From positions 310,001-374,000 of the forward strand of contig CALSFV010000005.1 in assembly GCA_943737045.1 (NCBI GenBank): a stretch of 64,000 bases of DNA, written 5' to 3'. Below the pieces are notes generated by a model. It was not told where the DNA came from. It worked only from the letters and a program-made list of their open reading frames with translations, and searched no databases. The DNA comes from Parapristionchus giblindavisi (Eukaryota > Nematoda > Chromadorea > Rhabditida > Diplogasteridae). Of this stretch, positions 9,101-17,342 are shown piece by piece; the stretch's first letter is position 1, and every line of letters begins with the position of its first letter. The position numbers and the translations under genes are program-made.

Positions 9101-11866
9101 GTCTCCGTTTTTCTGATGTAAAGTCCCTCCTTAATGCTTGTCTTTCTTGCAATATATTCTCCTTTGACCAGGTTCTCTACAGGCAGAAGCGGGGTCTGGC
9201 GATGGGTAATCGTCTGGCTCCAATTCTGGCTGTGGTCTACATGGATTCAATTGAGAGGTCTTCTCTTCGTTCAGGCATTGTATTTTTAGGTCGTTATATT
9301 GATGACTATATTGTAGTTGCTTTATCTCAATGTGATTTGGATACTTTGTTTGATTCACTCAATGACAATGGAAAGCCTAACATTCGATTAACAAGAGAGG
9401 CTCCCGTTAGAGAGTGGCTAGCCTTTTTGAATTTCCAACTTAGGTTGGATCGGAGAACTGGTAGATTCCACACAAAGTGGTATCGAAAAGCCTCAAACAA
9501 AAATATTCTTATCCATTCCTCCTCTCATCATCCATCTCACATCAAAAAATCCATTGTCCTTAACACTTGTCGTACCTCTTTGTCTGTATCCTCAATCTGT
9601 CACAAAAGGGAATCGATCGAGCTTGCTCGAAAGATCATCCATTCAAATGGATACGAATTGAATGCTCCCCTCAAGGGACATCGGACTCGTGAAAAACCTT
9701 TGGTGACTGAGAATCGGCCAATCTTTTCCATCCCCTTCATCTCTGATCTTTTCACTGCAGACATCAAATCAGCTTTCAAGAAAGCGGACCTTGATGTTCT
9801 CATTGTTGAAAAGCCCTCTCGCTCTCTATTATCTATTCTTTCATGTAATCGTTCGCTTGATCCCCCACGTTGTTCATCTCCAGCTCTATGTATATTTTGC
9901 CCACACTCTCGTCCTGGTTGTTGTCAAACCCCCGGTGTTGTCTACAAAATCTCGTGTGATTTGTGCAAAGAATGCTATGTAGGTCATTCTGGAAGGCCGG
10001 TCCACGAAAGAGCGTCCGAACATCGTCGGGCCGCTACCCGTCCTTCCTCTTACCCTAACAATGCCTTCTCCATCCATTCCTTGCTGTTTCACAACGGTGA
10101 CCCTTTAACACTCACCGGTTCCATCCTTGCCATTGAACCCAACCCAGCCCGTAGACAAATTACTGAAGCTTGGTATATTAGATCCTTGAACCCATCTTTG
10201 AACACCAGAGAAGAGCTCTCCTCTGACCAAGCCCCTGTGACCCTCATTACATTGAATCTTTAGTACTCTCTCGCCTTGTTCTTCACTATTAGCTGACCTC
10301 TCCCTCTCCCTCTCCTTCTCTCCCTCTTCCTCTCTCTCACTCTATATCCAACACGCATTGGCGTCCCACTCACTCAGTCATTCATTCACCTAGTCATATC
10401 CTTAGATTGCTTGTGTCTCATATATTTGTTTATACGGTTATCTATGATCATATTGTTCTTGTAGGTAATTCTTCCATCTGATGATGATATGTCTATTGTA
10501 TCGAAACGTCATATAAATATAATCTATAATTCTTCTTGTCAAGTATTCGGCTACACTCAGAAATATTCTATATTTAAAAAAAAGTTTAAAGAATGTTTTC
10601 GTGAATAAACAGAAGAAAAAGTATAAAAAGGAACAAATCCAGTTGAGCAGCGTTTTGGCAACCGCTAGGTAATTTTACTCACTCTGTTTCGAATTAGCTC
10701 AGGAGTGCCTTTAAAGGTGGAGTCCTGCGAATATTTTCGTGAACAAACTGTGAAGACAGAAAGATAGCAAAAGATATTCTACATACCGTACATAAATTAT
10801 TTTATGCTAATTCAGGTTATTGATCCCTAAAATCATGAATGAATCATGCTTCATGTACATACATGCAAAGGCGCTAAATTAAAAAAAATAGAAAGTTCGA
10901 CAATAGGTTTTCGAACCCGTGACGCTACGCTAACTAGGCAGCACTTTTACACGCCAAGAGATAGATGAATTCTAATTTCTTGCATATCACTTATCCCTTG
11001 CATAACCATTATGTTAACCATTTGAATAAACATTCGAGGGCCTCCATCTTTAAATATCACTTATGTATAAGAAGATCAATAGGATCTTCAAAGAAGTTCT
11101 CATTTTCAACTAATCATGAAAAATTTATTTTTTCCAATAATTATAAAATACAAATTGTGAAAAATCACAAACAATTTTTTGTTGAAAATCGTAGAGCAGT
11201 AAATCTAATTTTTTTTAAAATGTTTTTAATCTCTAAAAAGTTTTTTTAGATACATCGGTGTTCATGCTTATCCATGCGAATAGAATATCTTGAAGACTGC
11301 CCTATCTTTGCCGAGGGAGCCACCGTTAACGTTACCGTAATTCATCTGAATCTTCATTTTTATCATTTTTCATAGCTTGATTGTTTCAGAAGCAACTGTG
11401 GTCGTGCACGTCGAAGAAATATGATACATCTTTAACCGAATCAATCACCGTAATTTAACAATGTTGCTTAACGATATATAATCTATGATTGTTTCAGGAT
11501 GAATGGTGCTCTAGCCATCTCATGGAAGCTAAGGCCATCACTTATACCACAATAGAAGATATAATACCCAACGTTCGACTACTATCAGATTGTGTTCCTA
11601 GCGACAAGGAACATGTCAGCAATTCTGAGATTAGCAAAGTTTGCGAATGTACGACTTTTGAAAATGACCTGGTAATTATTTGTTCATCTTCAATCTTTTC
11701 ATTTGTCTATTTCTAATGATTTATTTAATTTCAGAAAAATCAATATAGTATTTGCCAGACCCCCTCCAATTGTAAAGCTAAGAATTATCCCACATCAAGC
11801 ATATCATCTACCCTGTCAGGGTTCATTGCGTTAGGTCTTATTGTGTCATCATTGAACCTTTTCTGA
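6157..11866 (+). CDS. Secreted cysteine-rich protein, family copy B, with retroelements in intron 2
   Basis: Exons 6157-6315, 6672-6755, 11250-11336, 11390-11449, 11498-11671 and 11735-11866 give 231 residues, all introns phase 0. The ATG follows a TTACAG acceptor. The signal peptide is MLLFPLLSLLMLAVAIESA. Cys-x-Cys pairs are HCTC, RCSC and VCEC. In exon 6 the first cysteine of the usual pair is serine (YSIC). Unlike its paralogues, B ends in a hydrophobic tail (TLSGFIALGLIVSSLNLF), which could be a GPI-attachment signal or a membrane segment. Intron 2 is 4494 bp because it holds a Penelope-like pair and two MITE ends. The reading frame is intact; splicing across that intron is unproven. Confidence 0.7.
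6480..6540 (+). ncRNA. Hammerhead-like core motif in intron 1 of gene B (weak)
   Basis: The string CTGATGAGGC at 6480 and GCCGAAACACT at 6527 match the two conserved strands of a hammerhead catalytic core, with GGC/GCC as stem II. The expected UH cleavage site is not convincing: the upstream GTGTG would place G at the cleavage position, and the better AGTGTC at 6511 lies inside the stem II loop. It is probably degenerate or a chance match. Confidence 0.2.
6974..7006 (-). ncRNA. Hammerhead-type ribozyme motif of the minus Penelope copy
   Basis: Mirror of the motif at 10478-10510: CTGATGA, a GATAT/GTATC stem II, then GAAAC and GTC on the minus strand. Hammerhead motifs are known from the terminal repeats of Penelope-like elements. 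Confidence 0.5.
7221..8485 (-). pseudogene. 5'-truncated Penelope-like RT with GIY-YIG endonuclease (minus copy)
   Basis: It encodes the same C-terminal part of the protein as the plus copy, starting within RT motif A (SFDVESLYTNVSN). Residues include AMGNRLAPILAVVYM, the YIDD catalytic motif in GRYIDDYIV, and a C-terminal GIY-YIG-type nuclease (VYKISCDLCKECYVG, then R and EHRR). The N-terminal RT region is missing, so it cannot be a functional element. The open frame runs on to 8501 only because the junction happens to lack a stop. Confidence 0.8.
8486..10263 (+). pseudogene. Penelope-like reverse transcriptase with GIY-YIG endonuclease (plus copy, frameshifted)
   Basis: The first part (8486-8910) encodes the N-terminal RT region: SDKGGDFFVLPS, then CLYVLFKTHKMSAD and KVRPII. 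The frame is broken at about 8905-8920. Reading resumes one frame over with LTSLVPNSDYVYESFDVESL and continues to a stop at 10263. Catalytic features are DVESLYTNV (motif A), MGNRLAPILAVVYMD (motif B) and YIDD (motif C). After the RT comes a cysteine-rich linker and GIY-YIG motif (VYKISCDLCKECYVGHSGR, EHRR), which defines endonuclease-bearing Penelope-like elements. The 5' end is missing. It is a recently dead copy. Confidence 0.8.
10478..10510 (+). ncRNA. Hammerhead-type ribozyme motif of the plus Penelope copy
   Basis: CTGATGA at 10478-10484, then a GATAT/GTATC stem II with loop GTCTATT, then GAAAC at 10503 and GTC at 10508-10510. One unpaired T sits between CTGATGA and stem II. The very short stem III (ACGT) is typical of Penelope-associated hammerheads, which are thought to act as dimers. 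Activity is not proven by sequence. Confidence 0.55.
10711..10962 (-). mobile_element. Truncated TTAA MITE carrying a tRNA-like segment
   Basis: The terminus TTAAAGGTGGAGTCCTGCG at 10711 matches both ends of the complete element at 49245-49591. Inside, on the minus strand, lies a B-box-like GGGTTCGAAAACC at about 10906-10918, followed by GAACTTTCTATTTTT as in the 49-kb copy. The other end is missing. It lies in intron 2 of gene B, downstream of the Penelope pair. Confidence 0.6.
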
Positions 11867-12946
11867 CTGGCTCTTCGATTAGTGATTATTTTTTTATTGT
11901 TGATTGTATGTAAATATTTCGATATGCTTTAATTTGTAGCGTCGTATACCCGATAAATTGAACGGTTGATGTTTGTTGAGCAATACAATCGACCAATTTA
12001 TTCATATAAAGTGAAATACTATATGAGTGGTGGGCCGTTCTTCAGTTGCTCCACTAGTATTGACCACCGACCGCTCAGTGATTCTCTTGGACTCATTCGT
12101 CCATCTTTAAAACTTTATACTTTGGAAATTGCAGCTTTTTTTGTCAAAGCTTTTTTATAATATTCTTTATCCATTGTTTAAACGATATGTTTTGGATTTG
12201 CATGGACATTTGCGGACCTCCTTCTTCAAAACTTGATATGCGTTGACAGTAATCGGTAGTAACTAGATCACGCGGCAACGTAGGTCCAAAGAAAAGATTA
12301 TGCCTTCCTTTTTTGAATAGGCCTAACATATCATATCATATTATCGCTGGTCTGGCAGTGATAATTCAAATGTTTTGACCAAAATCATTGTTTAGAAGTT
12401 CTCGGCTTTTGTTTATTTTTAAAATATATTATATAAAATGGATAGCTTCCTAAATTTAAATAATATTACATATTATATTTATATTTCAATATTGCTTCCT
12501 TTAGTTTCTTCTTTTCTTAATACGGAGTGAAAAGTTAACCGTAGGCACACTTTTTCATGTAATTGTGTATTGCAGAAGCAAAAAATGTTTTCCAAAGACA
12601 GCGTAATCCAACGGAATCATCATTAATATCGCCATGTTCAGAGACAGTGAGCATATACGATCTGTTGAAGATGACCCAGAGGGAATGCTCCTCACCATAT
12701 TCACTACTATAGATACTACGTCTTCTCACCCCATCCTCTGGCTACTCTTCTGTTTGAAAGTGTGACAGAGAAAAAGGTAGAGCAAAAAAAGTGTACGTAA
12801 AATGAGAGAACGCATACAGTTCAAATTCAATTGATGAACCATATTATTGGTATTCCGCTGTTGTAAGTTGAAAGAAGTCTAGCCCTTCTTTGGACTCTCT
12901 GCACTTCACACACTATCTCGATATTCTCTGACCACTGCCAGAAATT
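11867..12946. other. 3' flank of gene B and degenerate dispersed repeat
   Basis: The gene-family 3' block (CGATAAATTGAACGGTTGATG) lies at about 11951. From about 12640 to 12946 there is a reversed, diverged copy of the flank repeat (compare CACTATCTCGATATTCTCTG at 12911 with 29692-29710). No gene is recognised; small frames here show no domain. Confidence 0.5.
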
Positions 12947-13652
12947 GATATATTTTCCTAGACAAACCTGTTTGTTGAAGTAAAATATCTATTATGCTTC
13001 ACTGCGAATCAATCACAAACTGCTATGCGCTCCATAAGCCGCCATGTTCTCTAAGGTCCCTTCCTATCTGATCTGCCCAATCAATCAGAAAGGAGGGATC
13101 CCAGGGGAAGAGGGAGAAGATCAAAGCACGCGCTTCCTTGCGTATGATAGACTCCCAGTTCCCCTGTTTTCTTCAGAATGCTTTCTTAGAGCGAGAAACC
13201 CATAGGCTGTTCGCAACGATGGACAGCTTTATTTGTCACGAAAATAAAGGTGTCAACAATTACTGTGAAGGTACAGGAACACCAGAACAGTATACGAGAG
13301 CGGGGTGTGGTCTCAATCTGCTCGCTTCTTCTTGAGAGCACTCTGAGATCTCGTAGCCGGATTCTTCTGGATACGAGATATGGAGGGCAGTATATATGCC
13401 CTTGTATGCGCACGGCTGAATTCCGGAGTCGACGGAGATTTCGTGGACTTCGTCGGAGATGTCTTCGAGGAAGGGACCGTCTTGCTCGTGACGTTGCCAG
13501 CCATGGGCGTGACGCGCTAATATGCGAATAGTTGTGCTAAGGCAAGGTGAAGCCATGGGTTTGCTCTGGGTTGGGTAACTTTGTGATTGATTCGCAGTGA
13601 AGCATAATAGATATTTTACTTCAACAAACAGGTTTGTCTAGGAAAATATATC
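12947..13652. mobile_element. 706-bp element with 72-bp terminal inverted repeats
   Basis: The left end GATATATTTTCCTAGACAAA and its exact inverse at 13633-13652 continue as perfect inverted repeats of about 72 bases (12947-13018 and 13581-13652). Inside the left end, 13022-13190 matches 37081-37245, the end region of the DIRS-like element. The middle contains minus frames rich in Ser, Thr, Lys and Pro (for example SKTVPSSKTSPTKSTKSPST) of unknown identity. It may be a non-autonomous or chimeric element that captured a piece of the DIRS-like sequence. Confidence 0.65.
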
Positions 13653-13916
13653 ATTATACTACACTGCTCATCAATCACAAACTGCTGTTTTGTCCCACCT
13701 TGAGTTTAGCACCTTGAGCGATATTCTTATTCTAGAGACGCTCGAATGCGGGCCCTCATTAGCCCTTGGAAGGGCCATATTGGTAGGGATCGATAGAGCT
13801 GCCTATTCTTAAGAAGTCGGCCTGGGATACCCAACCATTATCACTCCTCTGAACAGAGTATAGAGACATTCTTGCTAGCTCACCCTTTTGTGGCGTAAGT
13901 GTAAGTGCCAACAGCA
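13653..13916. other. Fragment with DIRS-like element end
   Basis: ATTATACTACACTGCTCATC at about 13654, followed by AATCACAAACTGCT, is the inverse of the end motif at 21000-21035. The rest is unplaced, moderately GC-rich sequence without a gene. Confidence 0.4.
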
Positions 13917-14190
13917 TACAGTAGATGACAAAATTATATCATATTTCAGTTTTTTCGCCATAAAATTCGTAAAAGTGGTCAAACCTTTCCCAATTTTTTA
14001 CAGGTGATAATCCGTCCATATATGGTTCTTTGGGCAATTATTTGTTGAGATACCACAAAAGGCAAAATTTTAAAAATTATTTTGCCAAAATTGTGAAATT
14101 GACGTTTTTCAGTTTTATTTTCTAACAATTTTTATTTTAAACTTGTTCGATTTAATTCATGTTACCATTCATTATGTTATGATTTAGAGT

Positions 14191-14660
14191 ATGGGTAGGC
14201 ATCGTGGAGCAGCCCGTTTAACATGGCAGCAGCAAAATGCGACGGTATGAGGAGCCCAAAGAGGAGACACACAAGTGCAGCTTTCGCAGCAATTCAACTT
14301 GTCCCAATCAAGATTTTCCAAGTTCCTTACCCGTTACAGACCTGGAACCGTTCCAGGAGCAATTATTGGAACAAGTAAACCTCATAAACTCGCCAAGTCA
14401 TCGATTGCAACGTCCTGCGGGCTCTACGAAATAACACCCAAATGTCGACAGGCGTGGTCAAATCGATCTCCCAGCCATCTGGAGACCCCAACGTTTCCCT
14501 CCACACTACTCAACGTAGTCTGAATGATGCTTGTGTCCATGCACGTCACACGGTTGAGAGGTCCTTCATCAGTCCAAAGAATCAGGCATGAGAAAATGGA
14601 GTGTGAATGCGAGAATCGACACCGGGGACCAGCAGAGTTGCGATATGTGCCCGACTGCAT
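14191..14660 (+). pseudogene. Tc1-like transposase N-terminal half, left inverted copy
   Basis: It starts MGRHRGAARLTWQQQNATV. After frameshifts it continues with QLSQQFNLSQSRFSKFLTRY and then TGVVKSISQPSGDPNVSRHT, SLNDACVHARHTVERSFIS. These match the paired helix-turn-helix DNA-binding domain of Tc1/Tc3-type transposases. The catalytic DDE part is missing. It lies in the left arm of an inverted repeat (13930-14660 against 14750-15480). Confidence 0.65.
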
Positions 14661-14749
14661 GAATTTGACACTTTGGATCGAACCGGGTGTAAACAGGACG
14701 ACATACGTAATTTAAATGCTCCAAATCTACGATATTCAATATCGATTCG

Positions 14750-15220
14750 GCCGATCATAGCACGTTTCGCAACTCTGCTGGTCCCCGGTGTCGATTCTTG
14801 CATTCACACTCCACTTTCTCATGCCTGATTCTTTGGACTGATGAAGGACCTCTCAACCGTGTGACGTGCATGGACACAAGCATCATTCAGACTACGTTGA
14901 GTAGTGTGGCGGGAAACGTTGGGGTCTCCAGATGGCTGGGAGATCGATTTGACCACGCCTGTCGACATTTGGGTGTTATTTCGTAGCGCCCGCAGGACGT
15001 TGCAATCGATGACTTGGCGAGTTTATGAGGTTTACTTGTTCCAATAATTGCTCCTGGAACGGATCCAGGTCTGTAACGGGTAAGGAACTTGGAAAATCGT
15101 TGATTGGGACAAGTTGAATTGCTGCGAAAGCAGCACTTGTGTGTCTCCTCTTTGGGCTCCTCATACCGTCGTATTTTGCTGCTGCCATGTTAAACGGGCT
15201 GCTCCACGAAGCCTACCCAT
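14750..15220 (-). pseudogene. Tc1-like transposase N-terminal half, right inverted copy
   Basis: Inverted partner of the left half (coordinate sum about 29411), with the same helix-turn-helix region, an ATG at 15220 and the same loss of the DDE domain. The spacer between the arms is only about 100 bp, so the pair forms a foldback structure. It differs from the left copy at several sites, so it is not a very recent event. Confidence 0.65.
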
Positions 15221-15486
15221 TCTCTAAATCATAAAATAATGAATGGTAACATGAATTAAAACGAACAAGTATAAAATAAAAATTGTTAGAAAATAAAACA
15301 GAAAAACGTCAATTTCATAATTTTGGCAATGTAATTTTTAAATTTTTGCTTTTTGTGGTTTCTCAACAAGTAATTGCCCAAAGAACCATAAATGGTCGGA
15401 TTACTACCTGTAAAAAATTGGGGAAGATTTGACCACTTTTAGGCATGTTATGAGGAAAAAACTGAAATATGATATAAAGCAATATC

Positions 15487-15925
15487 TGACAAGGGGATGG
15501 TCGCAACTGGTTCTTTCCATATGAATTGGGAATAGCATGACTAGGATCAGTTTTCGATGCTGATTACGAATCCGTATTCAGAACATGCCTAATCGACCTC
15601 TATTTCGAGAAAATCGGTATTGAAAGTTGGCTTGTTAATTCGAAAAGTCGTGTAGTTTCCTTCACAAACTATCTGGATTGCATCGCAAAGATCCGGCAAT
15701 GTAAGTTCAACTATTGCGAGAGTTTACAGATGAGTTAACCAGCCCACCCGGACGGTTTGCGCAGGAAACCACTCGAATTTTCGAAATAAAATATCGATTT
15801 CCTCGAAAATCAGGTCGATTAGGCACTTTCTGAGAACGGATTCGTAATCAGCATCGAAAACTGATCCTAGTCATGTTATTGCCATCTCATGTGGCCAGGA
15901 CCAGTTGCGACCATCCCCTTGTGAG
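15487..15925. mobile_element. About 430-bp MITE with ACAAGGGGATGG ends
   Basis: ACAAGGGGATGGTCGCAACT at about 15490 is repeated inverted at about 15900-15922. The arms include TGACTAGGATCAGTTTTCGA and ATTCGTAATCAGCATCGAAA inverted. It has no coding frame. It is inserted where the right arm of the Tc1 inverted repeat would end. Confidence 0.65.
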
Positions 15926-15952
15926 AGAATTCAATAACTGGAATATTTTTTG

Positions 15953-17288
15953 GTATCGATGAAAAATGAATTTTTCTGTTTTATGTATGATAATTACAGG
16001 CTCCATGAGTGAAGTACACTGGTACTTGGAAATTGCTTCCAATTGAAAATTCGCTTTAGGGAGTGACCACACAACGATTTGGCGCCTTTTCCTAAAAAGT
16101 TTATTTGGAATCCAATCGATGCGGGAGTGGGCTCAATCGAATCCTTAGCTAATTCTAAGAAACTATTGACTAGGTGAGTTTTTTGATCAACGGACAACGA
16201 AGGCTGGAATCGGGAATTTCCGAAAAAAAATTCACATTTAATTAATTTTCACTATTTCACTATAAGAAGCCTACAACTTTTTATTTGCTCAATCGCTTCT
16301 AAATATCATAACACATCTTCAGTTTGAAAATGATAATTTTTTAAAAATATGAATAATGCGAACAAATCGTTTTTATAACGAAAATCGTAATTATGGTGTG
16401 CACCTACAGTAATCCCTAATCGGTCAATTTGGAAATTTGATAGTTTCAAACATATTTTAAAGCTGTTCTTGACGTGACTAAGGTATACGACTACTCCTCG
16501 TCTTCGGAGTGCTCCTGTTCCCAGGTGCTCATGTTGATGAAAATTGACATTTTTCGTAAATTGATCACTATTTCGTTGTTTGTGATCCAATATCGATAAA
16601 AATTGGATCATTATTCCATTTTACCATCTATATAAACATACTAAAAAATAAAGAGAAACGGTTGACTGCGAAGAAAGTTATTGCTGAAAAACCAAAATAT
16701 CATAGAATATTGGCCAGCACTTTACCGTGCAGGTGCGCTCCGAAGTAGTCGTATACCTCAGTCATGTCAAGAACAGCGGTGAAATATGTTTAAAACTATC
16801 AAATTTCCAAATTGACCGATTAGGGATTACTGTAGGTGCACACCATAATTACGATTTTCGTTATAAAAACGATTTGTTCGCATTATTCATATTTTTAAAA
16901 AATTATCATTTTCAAACTGAAGATGTGTTATGATATTTAGAAGCGATTGAGCAAATAAAAAGTTGTAGGCTTCTTATAGTGAAATAGTGAAAATTAATTA
17001 AATGTGAATTTTTTTTCGGAAATTCCCGATTCCAGCCTTCGTTGTCCGTTGATCAAAAAACTCACCTAGACAATAGTTTCTTAGAATTAGCTAAGGATTC
17101 GATTGAGCCCACTCCCGCATCGATTGGATTCCAAATAAACTTTTTAGGAAAAGGCGCCAAATCGTTGTGTGGTCACCCCCTGAAGCGAATTTTCAATTGG
17201 AAGCTATTTCCAAGTACCAGTGTACTTCACTCATGGAGCCTGTAATTATCATACATAAAACAGAAAAATTCATTTTTCATCGATACCG
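15953..17288. mobile_element. 1.3-kb foldback element with long inverted arms
   Basis: GGTATCGATGAAAAATGAAT at 15953 is the inverse of the sequence ending at 17288, and similarity continues through most of both arms (centre about 16620). Arms contain mirrored short frames (for example FLGKGAKSLCGH) with no known domain. The right palindrome arm carries part of this element, and its junction with the third copy falls inside it. Confidence 0.7.
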
Positions 17289-17342
17289 CACCTATGTGGA
17301 TTTTCTCAGATAGCGTGATATATAATTTTGTCGTCTACTGTA

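Larger units (their letters stand above)
6910..10574. mobile_element. Head-to-head pair of Penelope-like retroelement copies
   Basis: The minus-strand copy 6910-8485 is an almost exact inverted repeat of 8999-10574 (coordinate sum 17484). The plus copy extends further 5' to 8486, so a shorter truncated copy is joined head to head to a longer one. Such partial inverted or tandem arrangements are typical of Penelope-like elements. The outer ends on both sides share the sequence ending CAGAAATATTCTATATT and a hammerhead-like motif. The whole pair lies in intron 2 of gene B. Confidence 0.8.
13917..17342. mobile_element. Composite region bounded by Tc1/mariner-type ends
   Basis: TACAGTAGATGACAAAATTA at 13917 and its near-perfect inverse ending at 17342 (TAATTTTGTCGTCTACTGTA) are typical mariner-type terminal repeats flanked by TA. 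Between them lie inverted Tc1 transposase halves, a 430-bp MITE and a 1.3-kb foldback element. That the two ends belong to one original insertion is an inference. Confidence 0.4.

Noticed and set aside
16306..16933. Repeated frames with LSNFQIDRLGITVGAHHNYD in the 1.3-kb foldback
   Set aside because: The frames occur in both arms because the arms are inverted copies. There is no recognised domain and no gene context, so I do not call a gene.
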